A stretch of DNA of 64,000 nucleotides from contig OY760134.1 in NCBI GenBank assembly GCA_963663145.1, positions 620,001 through 684,000 on the forward strand, given 5' to 3'. Below, piece after piece: positions 1-8,399 of the stretch. Positions within the stretch are counted from its first letter, which is position 1. The number at the start of each line of letters is the position of its first letter. Under the pieces are notes generated by a model. That model made no database searches. It had not been told where the DNA came from and saw only the letters and a program-made list of their open reading frames with translations. The position numbers and the translations under genes are program-made. The stretch is from Azotimanducus sp963663145 (GTDB lineage Bacteria; Pseudomonadota; Gammaproteobacteria; Pseudomonadales; Azotimanducaceae).

Positions 1-1
1 C

Positions 2-292
2 CTCATACTGCACATGGAGGTTCGAACGCCGCATGAGATTGAACAGGAGGTGGGCCTCACCGAGGGCAATATCTTTCAAGGGGAACTCACCATCGACCAA
101 CTCTTGTTCAACCGACCCTTTCCGGGGTACGCCCAGTATCGAATGCCGATCAAGCGCATGTACATGTGCGGCTCTTCGACCCATCCCGGTGGTGGTGTCT
201 CCTCCGCCTGCGGCGCCAATGCCGCGAGGGAGATCCTCATGGACTTGAGTAAGCCGAACACGGTGCCTGAGGACGACTGCTACGATGAGTAA
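2..292 (+). CDS. FAD/NAD(P)-binding oxidoreductase, phytoene-desaturase/PYROXD2-like (C-terminal part)
   Basis: Only the last ~96 codons lie in the window; the frame is open to the left edge. The segment carrying CGSSTHPGGGVSSACG followed by NAAREIL is the usual C-terminal FAD-contacting signature of CrtI/PYROXD2-type flavoproteins, where the gene ends a few residues after this helix. The exact substrate cannot be told: this superfamily includes carotenoid desaturases and many uncharacterised oxidoreductases. It ends 8 nt before the GcvT-like gene on the same strand, so the two are probably co-transcribed. Confidence 0.8.
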   Translation, partial: LILHMEVRTPHEIEQEVGLTEGNIFQGELTIDQLLFNRPFPGYAQYRMPIKRMYMCGSSTHPGGGVSSACGANAAREILMDLSKPNTVPEDDCYDE

Positions 293-300
293 TCCTCACG

Positions 301-1509
301 ATGATTAATTTCGACCGATCGCAAGAAGAGGCCAAGCCGACCCCCTTTTATCCGCGGCTTGCCGAATACAACATCAAAGGGGGCTGGTCGGCTTGGAACG
401 GCTACAAGCTGGCCGAGTATTACTACGATGCCGAACTTGAGTACTTCAAGGTGCGCAATACCTGCGGCACCTACGATATTTCAGCCATGCAAAAGTACTT
501 CATCAGCGGGCCGGATGCGGAGGCCATGCTCAACCGCATGGTCACCAGGGACGTCACCAAGATGAGCGTCGGACGAGTGAGCTATGTGCTCTGGTGTACC
601 GATGAAGGTCGGCTTATCGATGACGGCACGATCTTTCGTCTGTCCGAAGATGAATTCATGCTCACCTGCAGCAGCCCGTCTACCGCTTGGCTACGAAAGA
701 GCTGCTTCGGCTTCGACAATCTTGCGGTGAGTGATCGCAGCGACAGTCTCGCCGCCCTTTCGCTGCAGGGGCCAACCTCCTGTGCGGTGCTGCAACAAAT
801 GGGGCTCGCGGGTATTGAAACCGTCAAGCCCTTCGAGATTCGGCACTTCGACTTCATGGGCACATCGCTGATGGTTTCGCGCACCGGCTTTACCGGTGAT
901 CTCGGCTATGAATTCTGGGTGGAACCCGATCAAGCGCTCGCGCTCTGGGACGCACTCTACGCTGCCGGCAGCGATTACGGCATACATCCGTTTGGAGAAG
1001 AAGCCACCAATTGGCTGCGTTTGGAAGCGGGATTCGTCATGCCCGGCTACGAATTCAACGAGGCGCTCAAGACCGTTCATTACCAGCATGATCAGACCCC
1101 ATTCGAACTCGGCCTCGACTGGATGGTGGACTTCAAGAAGCCGCACTTCAACGGCCGCGCCGCGCTCTTGGAAGAATCCAAGCGCGGTCCGCGCTACCGG
1201 CTCACCAAGCTGGATATCGAAGGCAACAAACCGGCACAGGGCTCGTTCATTTACAACAGCAAGCAGTGCAGCCAACAAGTAGGCTACGTGACATCCGGGA
1301 TTTGGTCGCCTGTGGTCAAGGCCAACATCGCCCTCGCCATGATCGAATCCAAGCACCTCTCGGGTGAGCTTTGGGCCGAAATCGATTACGAAAAGGAACT
1401 GCGCAAATACAGCAAAGTCGCCCGCTGCCAGATCAAAACCACGCCTTTCTGGACCCCATCCCACGCCAAACAAACCCCACCAGGCGACGACTCCGCCGAT
1501 CCAAGCTAA
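301..1509 (+). CDS. GcvT-family (aminomethyltransferase-fold) tetrahydrofolate-dependent protein
   Basis: 402 aa, the usual size of a glycine-cleavage T-protein homologue. The folate-binding GCV_T domain covers about residues 25-290: a YDISAMQKYFISGPDA segment near the start, then SLQGPTS, then SRTGFTGDLGYEFWV, which contains the GxTGE/D-like turn that contacts folate. The C-terminal barrel domain follows (about 290-390). No gcvH or gcvP is nearby, so it is probably not the housekeeping T protein. Relatives include DMSP demethylase, aryl O-demethylases and sarcosine/dimethylglycine enzymes, so methyl transfer to THF is likely but the donor is unknown. It follows a flavoprotein gene by 8 nt. 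Confidence 0.75.
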   Translation: MINFDRSQEEAKPTPFYPRLAEYNIKGGWSAWNGYKLAEYYYDAELEYFKVRNTCGTYDISAMQKYFISGPDAEAMLNRMVTRDVTKMSVGRVSYVLWCTDEGRLIDDGTIFRLSEDEFMLTCSSPSTAWLRKSCFGFDNLAVSDRSDSLAALSLQGPTSCAVLQQMGLAGIETVKPFEIRHFDFMGTSLMVSRTGFTGDLGYEFWVEPDQALALWDALYAAGSDYGIHPFGEEATNWLRLEAGFVMPGYEFNEALKTVHYQHDQTPFELGLDWMVDFKKPHFNGRAALLEESKRGPRYRLTKLDIEGNKPAQGSFIYNSKQCSQQVGYVTSGIWSPVVKANIALAMIESKHLSGELWAEIDYEKELRKYSKVARCQIKTTPFWTPSHAKQTPPGDDSADPS

Positions 1510-1544
1510 AATCCCCAAGATTGACGAAACCCAAGAGGAACGCG

Positions 1545-2309
1545 ATGCATGCGGCAGATTTCGTTGAAAGCTACATAGATGCTTGGAACCAACGCGACGC
1601 GGGCTGCGTTGCTGATCACTTTGACAGTGATGGGATTTACTACGATGTACCCATTGAAGCGCAACATCCAAAGCGAGAACTCGTCACCTTCCTTTCCGAG
1701 TTCTTCGCCCAGGATCACAATCACTATGAACTCGACGGCGAAATTGCCACCGGACCTCATTCAATCGCTTTCCAATACAGAGTCATTGCTGGGCAGGGGA
1801 GTAGAGATGCATGCTGGTTCGGTGCCGAGTTTGTGACCCTGAAGGGCGATCACGCGTTACAGATTATGGACTACTACAAGCAGCCGGTCGCGTCAGAGGG
1901 GCCGGGTCGCAAGTACGCCAAGTCCGGTCTAACCCAAGACTTGCTTGAAAAGTACAAGCGTGCGCTTCATGCTCTCATGGAACAGGAGAAAGCCTATATG
2001 AATCCCGGCCTCACCCTGCCAAGGCTCTCGCAACTGGTTTATTGTCCCATCAACCACCTCTCGCAGGTGATCAATGCGGGCTTTGGAATGAGTTTCTTCG
2101 ACTATCTCAACAGCTTTCGCATTGACGAAGCCAAGCGTCTACTTGAACGATACGACACTTCCAAGAAGTCAATATTAAACATCGCTTTCGAGGTTGGCTT
2201 CAATTCGAACTCGGCTTTCTATTCCGCATTCAAGCGGCGCTGCGGGCAGACACCCGCCCAGTATCGGCGCATGCGTGAGGCGGTTGCCCACGAAGCATCA
2301 ACTCCTTAA
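1545..2309 (+). CDS. AraC-family regulator with N-terminal NTF2/SnoaL-like domain
   Basis: 254 aa from the ATG at 1545, chosen because AAGAGG lies about 8 nt upstream; an open frame extends back to 1371 but would overlap the GcvT gene. Residues ~1-115 (FVESYIDAWNQRD, then DSDGIYYDVP) look like a SnoaL/NTF2 cone-fold domain, a pocket that usually binds small hydrophobic ligands. The C-terminal ~100 residues are an AraC/XylS double helix-turn-helix: LPRLSQLVYCPINHLSQVI, then ILNIAFEVGFNSNSAFYSAF and RRCGQTPAQYRR. Most AraC proteins have a cupin sensor, so this pairing is uncommon. It is directly followed, with no gap, by malonyl-CoA decarboxylase. Confidence 0.85.
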   Translation: MHAADFVESYIDAWNQRDAGCVADHFDSDGIYYDVPIEAQHPKRELVTFLSEFFAQDHNHYELDGEIATGPHSIAFQYRVIAGQGSRDACWFGAEFVTLKGDHALQIMDYYKQPVASEGPGRKYAKSGLTQDLLEKYKRALHALMEQEKAYMNPGLTLPRLSQLVYCPINHLSQVINAGFGMSFFDYLNSFRIDEAKRLLERYDTSKKSILNIAFEVGFNSNSAFYSAFKRRCGQTPAQYRRMREAVAHEASTP

Positions 2310-3653
2310 ATGAGCGCAAGACAACCTGCCCGAGGGGCGCTTTCTCGAATTCTCGACTCGATCGTCGAGTCGGGTCGAGCAATCCTCAAGGGGCGAAGAG
2401 ATGCGAGCGACCGCTTTGCAAGCGTGCCCGAACTCATGGCGATGCGCTGCCGAGAACTGGTGGATCATCGCGGTGAGGCTTCCGGATTGGCCTTGGCGCG
2501 AGAGATATTGGATGTCTATGAGAACCTGTCGGGCGAAGGTCGCGACGCCTTCTTCGACATGTTGCATCGTGATTTCTCCACCGATCCTTCACTGGTGCTT
2601 GCAGCCGCCGAGCGCTACGGAACCGACCGGGATTTCAACGCCCTTGAAGCCTTGCGCAGAGCCATAGAGTCCCCTTGTCAGAAGCTCTTCCGGCGCCTCA
2701 ACATGGCCCCCGGCGGCACCAGCCTGCTCGTCGCCATGCGTGGCCACTTGCTGACCCGACTGTACGCGAACCCGCAGCTCTCCGCCATCGAATCAGACCT
2801 CAGGCATTTGCTCATCGCCTGGTTCAATCGCGGCTTTCTCGACCTGCAACGCATCAATTGGGACGCTTCCGCGCGGGTCTTGGAAAAGATCATCGAATAC
2901 GAGGCTGTTCACGAGATCAACGGGTGGGACGACCTTCGCAATCGCCTGAATCAGGATCGCCGCCTGTTCGCCTTCTTTCATCCGGCCATGCCCTACGATC
3001 CGATCATCTTTGTCGAAATCGCGCTTGGCCAGGGCAGCGCGTCTTCCATCGCCCCTCTCATCCAAACTGATCGGCCGGAGCTCGAGGCGGCAAGCCAAGA
3101 TACCGCCACCTTCTATTCGATCAGCAATTGCCACAAGGGCCTCAAGGGCATCTCCTTCGGGAACTTCCTCATCAAGCAGGTGGCGGCCGATTTGAGCGCC
3201 GAAATGCCCGGCATTAAGCGATTCGAGACCCTATCTCCGGTGCCGGGCTTCAGAGGGTGGCTTGAATGCACGCTCGCATCAAACGCCGAAGCGCATGTGC
3301 TGAAGGACGAATTGCTTGCCGTACAAGAAATCCTGCCGCAGGATGGCTCGCTTGAGACGACGGACGATGCCTTGCGCAGCGACGTGTTGAAGCTCTGCGC
3401 ACACTATTTGATTGAAGAAAAACAAGCAGGCTTTCCATTGGACCCGGTGGCCCGGTTCCACCTCGGCAACGGTGCCTCCTTGGACTTCATTCATTGGCGC
3501 GCCGACACATCCGATCTGGGCATGAAACGCTCGCTCGGCATCATGGTGAACTACCTCTATGAAGACGCGCAGATCGAAAAGAACCATGAAACCTATTTCG
3601 CGGAAGGTCGCGTAGTGGCTTCGAACGGGGTGCGCAAACTGGCCCGAGTTTGA
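2310..3653 (+). CDS. Malonyl-CoA decarboxylase
   Basis: 447 aa, close to the usual bacterial length (~450). Converts malonyl-CoA to acetyl-CoA and CO2. The N-terminal half is helical. The C-terminal GNAT-like catalytic domain carries HPAMPYDPIIFVEIAL, FYSISNCHKGLKGISFGNF, LSPVPGFRGWL (with the catalytic Ser known from the human enzyme) and FHLGNGASLDFIHW (with the catalytic His). The ATG at 2310 touches the preceding TAA, so translation is coupled to the AraC gene. Its role here may be to recycle malonyl-CoA from acyl degradation; the substrate link to the neighbouring GcvT and flavoprotein genes is unknown. Confidence 0.93.
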   Translation: MSARQPARGALSRILDSIVESGRAILKGRRDASDRFASVPELMAMRCRELVDHRGEASGLALAREILDVYENLSGEGRDAFFDMLHRDFSTDPSLVLAAAERYGTDRDFNALEALRRAIESPCQKLFRRLNMAPGGTSLLVAMRGHLLTRLYANPQLSAIESDLRHLLIAWFNRGFLDLQRINWDASARVLEKIIEYEAVHEINGWDDLRNRLNQDRRLFAFFHPAMPYDPIIFVEIALGQGSASSIAPLIQTDRPELEAASQDTATFYSISNCHKGLKGISFGNFLIKQVAADLSAEMPGIKRFETLSPVPGFRGWLECTLASNAEAHVLKDELLAVQEILPQDGSLETTDDALRSDVLKLCAHYLIEEKQAGFPLDPVARFHLGNGASLDFIHWRADTSDLGMKRSLGIMVNYLYEDAQIEKNHETYFAEGRVVASNGVRKLARV

Positions 3654-3683
3654 TTGCGCCGCCATCAACCCGGAGAAACGAAG

Positions 3684-4010
3684 ATGACGAAAGCATTCGA
3701 CGTGATGTCCTATCAAGAGACGCTCGCGAAAATTGATCTTAACGGCGACGATCCGTGGGTCGTTGCTTCCGATCGGCCCACCCTACTCACGGGTCTCTAT
3801 GCCCCGCGCGGCGCAGACAAGCAATCCCCGCACGAAGAGGACGAGATCTACGTGGTGGTGAGCGGAACCGCCAAGATCGAAGTCGAAGGCGAATCAATGC
3901 CCCTCGCCACCGGCGATGCCGCATTCGTAGCCGCCCACGCCCGCCACAGATTCTTGCAGATGTCCGAAGACTTCGCCGTCTGGGCGGTTTTTACTGTTTC
4001 GCCGTACTAA
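3684..4010 (+). CDS. Small cupin-domain protein
   Basis: 108 aa from the ATG at 3684, preceded by GGAG about 9 nt upstream; an upstream TTG at 3654 is less likely. It is a single cupin barrel: motif 1 appears as PHEEDEIYVVVSGTAKIEVEG (slightly degenerate, with one His and two Glu positions) and motif 2 as LATGDAAFVAAHARHRF with a conserved His. Such minimal cupins bind a metal or act as ligand-binding accessory proteins. It lies 30 nt after malonyl-CoA decarboxylase and probably closes that operon. Enzymatic function unknown. Confidence 0.85.
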   Translation: MTKAFDVMSYQETLAKIDLNGDDPWVVASDRPTLLTGLYAPRGADKQSPHEEDEIYVVVSGTAKIEVEGESMPLATGDAAFVAAHARHRFLQMSEDFAVWAVFTVSPY

Positions 4011-4173
4011 CCCGGAAAATTCACCAGCCCGCTCTTTATCGAATGTAACCTATTGAAGTACATGAAGGAATTACCCCGTAGCCAAAACGGCAGATTAAAC
4101 GGCACTCGCTGCATCCTCAGCAAACCTAATGGAATAATATGCCAACACAAGGAATCCATAAGATCAGCCCAAA

Positions 4174-4458
4174 GTGCCAACGCGAAACCTTGTGTTAACG
4201 GAACCCTTGGCAGCCTTGGTGACAAGTCTGGTCGGCACGGGTCGGTATCAGAACGCGAGCGAAGTAATTCGCGATGGACTACGACTCATCGAGCGAAGGG
4301 AGAAAGAGGAGCAAATTCGTCTCGAAGCATTGCGATAGGCGGTGCGCACAGGTATCGCTGACATCGAATCAGAGCGGTTTTAAGAATTCAATTCTGTTGC
4401 GTCGCTACACGACCACTTGTGCAAGTTGGCCGACGAATCGCTTTCGAAGTCGAAATGA
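4174..4458 (+). pseudogene. ParD-type antitoxin, inactivated by two nonsense codons
   Basis: Translating from the GTG at 4174 gives PTRNLVLTEPLAALV, then GTGRYQNASEVIRDGLRL and EREKEEQ-like charge-rich sequence: a ribbon-helix-helix ParD antitoxin in its usual order. The frame is broken by TAG at 4336, where family members usually have Gln/Glu (LR*AVRTGIADIE), and again by TAA at 4381 (ERF*EFNSV). It then continues in frame to the normal-looking tail and a TGA at 4456. No frameshift is needed, so two point nonsense mutations are enough. The last codons overlap the parE start by ATGA, as in live parDE operons. Confidence 0.8.
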
Positions 4459-4625
4459 GAGTGGTTCAGCAGAGGAATGACCGAATCTGGCGCATACGTC
4501 TGTCGGCAGCTGCGAAAGAAGATGCTCCGAACATTTTGCGCTGGACAGGAGAGCACTTCGGCGAGCAGCAGGCTCGCACCTATGCAGACACATTGACTCA
4601 AGCGAATGAGGCGCTGTTGGATGGG
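4455..4625 (+). pseudogene. ParE/RelE-family toxin, truncated to its N-terminal 57 residues
   Basis: The ATG at 4455 overlaps the parD stop (ATGA). Residues 13-57 read RIRLSAAAKEDAPNILRW, then TGEHFGEQQARTYADTL and NEALLDG, which match the N-terminal half of ParE toxins. After about position 4625 the similarity stops. The frame stays open to 4742, but that stretch is antisense to the 3' end of the hydrolase gene on the other strand. The C-terminal beta-sheet of ParE that carries the conserved basic toxicity residues is missing, so the toxin should be inactive. The break point lies 15 nt from the hydrolase stop codon, suggesting a deletion or rearrangement joined here. Confidence 0.75.
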
Positions 4626-4640
4626 CTATGCGATCACAGT

Positions 4641-5738
4641 CTACAAGTGCTCCCTCAAGAACGCCTTGGCGTCTTGAAAGGCTTGCTCGCGAACCGCCTC
4701 GTCTCGACCAATGAGGTAGCCATACTTCACGCAGTCCCTTAGCCGCGCCCCGCTTGTGAACCGCGCGGCAATACGCTCGGCGCGCGTCGCTTCAATGCCG
4801 TACTCGGAGAGCGGCGCTCCATCCACCCAAGGCACACCGGCATCATCGTAGTGCCATTCACAGCCTTCAAGGTAAGGCGCCTCTTCCCGAAAGGCCCGTG
4901 GCACATCGTTTTCCCAAGCGTGTCCGGCCCCCTCGTAGACCTTGGCAACCACCGGCACGCCAATCTCGCGAAGCTCATCTTCGCGCGCCCTGCAGGCGAC
5001 AAGATCATTGGACACATCCTCGCTGCCGCGCAAGGTCAGGAGCGGCGCGCCATTGGTTGCTTGCGTTCCCAGCACTTGAAAGCAAGGGCCATAGATGTCT
5101 ATGTGCAGCTTGAACCCGGGATGCTCCGGTGCCAAGGCTGCGCGGATTCTGCAGTCCATCGCCAAGCGGCTCGCCATACCGCCGTAAGAGAATCCGACCA
5201 GGCCAATGCGGGCAGCATTGATGCGCGGATGAGTGCTCAATAGTTTAAGCGCCGCATGAGCATCGGTGATCAAGTCAAACTCGGTGACCGAAGCGGTGCG
5301 AATCAGGTAGTTGACTTCGTCATTCAGTCCGCGCGGTGCATAGTATTCAATGACGAATCCGGCGATACCAAGTGCGTTTAAGAACTGCGCGTACTCATGC
5401 TCGCGCCCCGGTTGAATACCGCCGCTGCCGGGCAGGATGATCATTGCCGGAACAGGTGACTGGACATCCTCCGGGAATGTGAGATAGCCCAGCCCAGTTG
5501 TGGGTGTTGTCAGCTTGTTCGCCAAAATAGGCTGAAGATCGAAAGGGCTGAACGTCTGGAAATAGATTTCCCCTTGGTCGTTCTCGCTGAGCTTCCCCTT
5601 CGGCTGCGGGTAGTCCGGGAAATCCGGGAGATTCATCTTCACCAGCCAGGTTTGGAAGCCGGGCTGCTGAATCAAGGCATAACCAAGAATCCCGACAAGA
5701 ACAAGCGCGCCGACCAGGATGAACAGGGTTTTCTTCAT
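4641..5738 (-). CDS. Membrane-anchored dienelactone-hydrolase-type alpha/beta hydrolase
   Basis: 365 aa from the ATG at 5738 (an in-frame upstream extension overlaps the SDR gene). Residues 4-24 form a hydrophobic signal anchor after MKK, so the enzyme probably sits in the periplasm or in the inner membrane. The alpha/beta-hydrolase core shows an oxyanion-region LPGSGG, the nucleophile elbow GFSYGG (Ser184), the acid in LRGSEDVSN (about Asp241) and the catalytic His in EGAGHAWEN (His273). This spacing fits the DLH family. Substrate unknown. It lies 8 nt downstream of an SDR gene, so the pair forms an operon. Confidence 0.85.
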   Translation of the reverse strand: MKKTLFILVGALVLVGILGYALIQQPGFQTWLVKMNLPDFPDYPQPKGKLSENDQGEIYFQTFSPFDLQPILANKLTTPTTGLGYLTFPEDVQSPVPAMIILPGSGGIQPGREHEYAQFLNALGIAGFVIEYYAPRGLNDEVNYLIRTASVTEFDLITDAHAALKLLSTHPRINAARIGLVGFSYGGMASRLAMDCRIRAALAPEHPGFKLHIDIYGPCFQVLGTQATNGAPLLTLRGSEDVSNDLVACRAREDELREIGVPVVAKVYEGAGHAWENDVPRAFREEAPYLEGCEWHYDDAGVPWVDGAPLSEYGIEATRAERIAARFTSGARLRDCVKYGYLIGRDEAVREQAFQDAKAFLREHL

Positions 5739-5746
5739 GTTTGACC

Positions 5747-6502
5747 TTAGCCGAGAAACGCCTGCCCACCATCCACGGCGATGGTCTGTCCGTTTACATA
5801 GCGCGATCCTTCGCAGCAAAGCTGCACGACAAACCGCCCTATGTCCTCCTCGCATTCGCCGACGCGCTGTTGCGGAATGCTGCGTTGAAAGGCTTCCGCC
5901 TCCTCCGGGTTGTGCTCCATCCACCACACGAGCCCGGGAGACTTGGCGTGCGGAAGAATCACGTTGGTGCGAATGCCATCAGGCCTCCATTCGCAGGCAG
6001 CGGCGCGGGTCAGCGAGCGAATGGCTTCCTTGACCGCCGCATAGGCGCCGTAGCTGGACATATCCCAACGCATCGCTGCCGTGCTGGCGAGATTGATGAT
6101 GCAGCCATCGCCCTTGAGGTGCGGATATGCAAGCTTCATGAGCCGAAAGGTGGCCAAGGGCCCAGACTCGAAGCCTGCGGCGAATGCCTCGTCGGACACC
6201 TGATGCAACTCGCCGAGCGGAACCTCCTGGGCGTTGTTGACGAGGATGTTGATCCCACCGAGCTCGCTCACGCAGGTATCCACCGCTCTCGCCAAGTCTT
6301 CCGCGACCTTCACGTTGCATTCGAGCGCGGTTCCCGCACCGCCGCGCGCCTTAATCTCACTTAAGGTGCTGTCGAGCTTCTCCAAGGTGCGCCCGACGAT
6401 GGCCAGGCGCGCGCCTTCCGCAGCCAGCGCAAAGTCGATGCCTTGGCCCACGCCCTGACCCGCACCGGTGACAAACGCCACTTTTCCCTCCAATTGCTTC
6501 AT
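5747..6502 (-). CDS. SDR-family oxidoreductase
   Basis: 251 aa from the ATG at 6502, preferred over one at 6514 because GGAGAA lies upstream of it. Classical SDR: cofactor motif TGAGQGVGQG (12-21), NNAQ in place of the usual NNAG, and the active site YAAVK (Tyr154, Lys158) after the SSYG loop. C-terminal VNGQTIAVDGGQAFLG is the typical end of the family. NAD(P)-dependent oxidation or reduction of an alcohol/ketone is inferred; the substrate is not. Upstream partner of the hydrolase gene and divergent from the NCS2 permease. Confidence 0.88.
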   Translation of the reverse strand: MKQLEGKVAFVTGAGQGVGQGIDFALAAEGARLAIVGRTLEKLDSTLSEIKARGGAGTALECNVKVAEDLARAVDTCVSELGGINILVNNAQEVPLGELHQVSDEAFAAGFESGPLATFRLMKLAYPHLKGDGCIINLASTAAMRWDMSSYGAYAAVKEAIRSLTRAAACEWRPDGIRTNVILPHAKSPGLVWWMEHNPEEAEAFQRSIPQQRVGECEEDIGRFVVQLCCEGSRYVNGQTIAVDGGQAFLG

Positions 6503-6650
6503 GCGCTTCTCCATTGTTTCGTCGGTTGAGTTGGGGTGAGCTATGTGGATCGCCTCCAAGGGCTGCACAGGTTACCGAACATCGCCTCGCAAAGCAGCGC
6601 GGCAACCGCTCGTTTATCCTTGTCAGCCTGATCCCACCGGCGCTCCACCT

Positions 6651-8348
6651 GTGAGCAATGAAGCAATAAGATTCGAGGCCAATGATCGGCCCCCGCCTTT
6701 GTTGTCCTTTGGCGTGGCGGCGCAGTTCACCGCATTGGCAATCGCTACGGTCGTATTGCCGCCAGTCATACTGGTAAACCTTGCCGGAGAGTCCGAAGCC
6801 TACTTGTCTTGGGTGGTCTTTATGGCCGTGGTCGTGAGCGGCATTGCCACCCTTGTGCAAAGTCTGCGCATAGGCCGCATCGGCGCCGGTTACATCCTCA
6901 TCATGGGCAGCACCTCGGCGTTTTTGCCGGTCAGTGTCAGTGCGCTGGGTGCGGGTGGGCCGGCCCTCTTGGCCACGCTCATCATCATGTCCTCGCTGGT
7001 GCAATTCGGCCTCGGTTGGAAGATGGCGGCGCTTCGCCGCATATTCACGCCCACCGTTGCGGGCACCGTGCTTCTCCTGATTCCGGTTAGCCTGACGCCG
7101 CTGATCTTTCGCACCATGTCGCGCATCCCCGAGACTGCCGACCCGCTGTCCATACCGGTCACAGCAGGCATCACGCTCTTGGTGATTGTGTTCCTCGCCC
7201 TGCGCTTTGATGGTGCCCTGCGTCTTTGGGCATTGGCGATCGGTCTGGTGATTGGCTGTCTGGTTGGCCACTTCTTTGGTATCTACGACCTACAAAGGGT
7301 CGTCGATGCGTCTTGGCTCGGCTTTCCCGACCCGAGTGGTTGGCCCGGACTTGATCTTAGCTTCAGCCCCATGTTTTGGGCGCTCTTGCCTGGATTTATC
7401 ATTGTGACCTTGGTCGGTGCGATGGACACCCTTGGCGACAGCATCGCCATTCAACGGGCGTCTTGGCGTAAACCTCGGGCAATCGACTTCCGCTCAGTGC
7501 AGGGGGCGATCAATGCCGATGGGTTCGGCAACCTGCTTTCCGGCCTCGGCGGGACCGTCCCCAATACCACCTATGGTGCCAGTATCGCGATCACGGAGCT
7601 GACCGGCGTGGCCTCGAGGCGAATAGGGGCCATGGCCGGTGCCATCTTCATCCTGCTCGCCTTCCTGCCAAAATTGGTGGCGGTGCTGGTGGCCATACCT
7701 GGGCCGGTCGCCGGCGCTTACTTGGCCGTGATTGTCGCCCTGCTCGGCATTTTCGGCATTAAGATTCTCGTTTCCGAAGGGCTTGATTACCGCAAGAGCC
7801 TGATCGTCGGGGTCAGTTTCTGGATTGGTCTCGCTTGCCAGTTCGACATGCTGTTTCCAGACTACATGGTCGGTTTCGTCGGAGAACTGCTCGGCAATGC
7901 CATGACGGCCGGAGGCCTGACCGTAATCCTCTTATCCGCGATACTCGGCCTGACCAGTCCACGCCCTCGTCGTCTGCGCGTCCCCTTAAACGCAGGTGCC
8001 TTGCTGGAAGTAGATGCATTTCTTGTCGATTTCGCGGCTCGCCTGAAATACGATGAAGAGAAAAGTGAGCGACTGCGTGCGGTAGGGGAGGAAGCTCTCC
8101 ACAGCCTGATGCAAGACGGTGCGGAGCGCCGCCTGCTGCTGGTGGCGCGGGCCGAAGGCAAGGCCACGGAACTCGAGTTCATCGCTGGTGCCGGCGAATC
8201 GAACCTTGAAGACCAGCTCGCCGTCGTCGATGTCGCCGACATGCCCCACGAAACCGCCGCACCCCTGAGGCTCTTGCAGCACTACGCCTCAATGCTGCGC
8301 CACCGCCAATATCATGACACCGACGTAGTCACCTTGCGTGTTGAGTGA
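6651..8348 (+). CDS. NCS2 (nucleobase:cation symporter-2) family permease with soluble C-terminal domain
   Basis: About 565 aa from a GTG at 6651; the frame is open back to an ATG at 6543, which would nearly meet the divergent SDR. It has 12-14 hydrophobic segments. Conserved NCS2 features include GAMDTLGDSIAIQ (substrate helix) and GTVPNTTYGASIAITELTGVASR (the QNxG-like region read here as PNTTYG). Such proteins import xanthine, uracil or urate with a cation. The last ~130 residues are soluble and contain an RLRAVGEEALHSLM helix resembling the N-box helix of GHKL ATPases, though the key Asn is not evident. A convergent hairpin separates it from maoC. Confidence 0.85.
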   Translation: MSNEAIRFEANDRPPPLLSFGVAAQFTALAIATVVLPPVILVNLAGESEAYLSWVVFMAVVVSGIATLVQSLRIGRIGAGYILIMGSTSAFLPVSVSALGAGGPALLATLIIMSSLVQFGLGWKMAALRRIFTPTVAGTVLLLIPVSLTPLIFRTMSRIPETADPLSIPVTAGITLLVIVFLALRFDGALRLWALAIGLVIGCLVGHFFGIYDLQRVVDASWLGFPDPSGWPGLDLSFSPMFWALLPGFIIVTLVGAMDTLGDSIAIQRASWRKPRAIDFRSVQGAINADGFGNLLSGLGGTVPNTTYGASIAITELTGVASRRIGAMAGAIFILLAFLPKLVAVLVAIPGPVAGAYLAVIVALLGIFGIKILVSEGLDYRKSLIVGVSFWIGLACQFDMLFPDYMVGFVGELLGNAMTAGGLTVILLSAILGLTSPRPRRLRVPLNAGALLEVDAFLVDFAARLKYDEEKSERLRAVGEEALHSLMQDGAERRLLLVARAEGKATELEFIAGAGESNLEDQLAVVDVADMPHETAAPLRLLQHYASMLRHRQYHDTDVVTLRVE

Positions 8349-8350
8349 AA

Positions 8351-8393
8351 GAGGCGAAAAACGCCCCTTTTGACAGGGCCTTCTTTTCGCCTC
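8351..8393. terminator. Bidirectional hairpin terminator between convergent genes
   Basis: Perfect 10-bp inverted repeat: GAGGCGAAAA (8351-8360) and TTTTCGCCTC (8384-8393) around a 23-nt loop that contains further complementary GGCC/GCCCC bases. The A-run and T-run ends make it usable in both directions. It lies 3 nt after the permease stop and 7 nt beyond the maoC stop on the other strand. Confidence 0.7.
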
Positions 8394-8399
8394 GCCCCC

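Noticed and set aside
691..1671. Long open frame on the minus strand opposite the GcvT-like gene
   Set aside because: No family features; its codons mirror the real gene on the plus strand.
4053..4361. Open frame (102 codons) on the plus strand upstream of parE
   Set aside because: Out of frame with the clear ParD reading; composition is unlike any family.
4336..4383. Read-through or recoding of the TAG/TAA codons in parD
   Set aside because: Other genes in the window use both codons as ordinary stops, and the toxin is already truncated, so decay is simpler.
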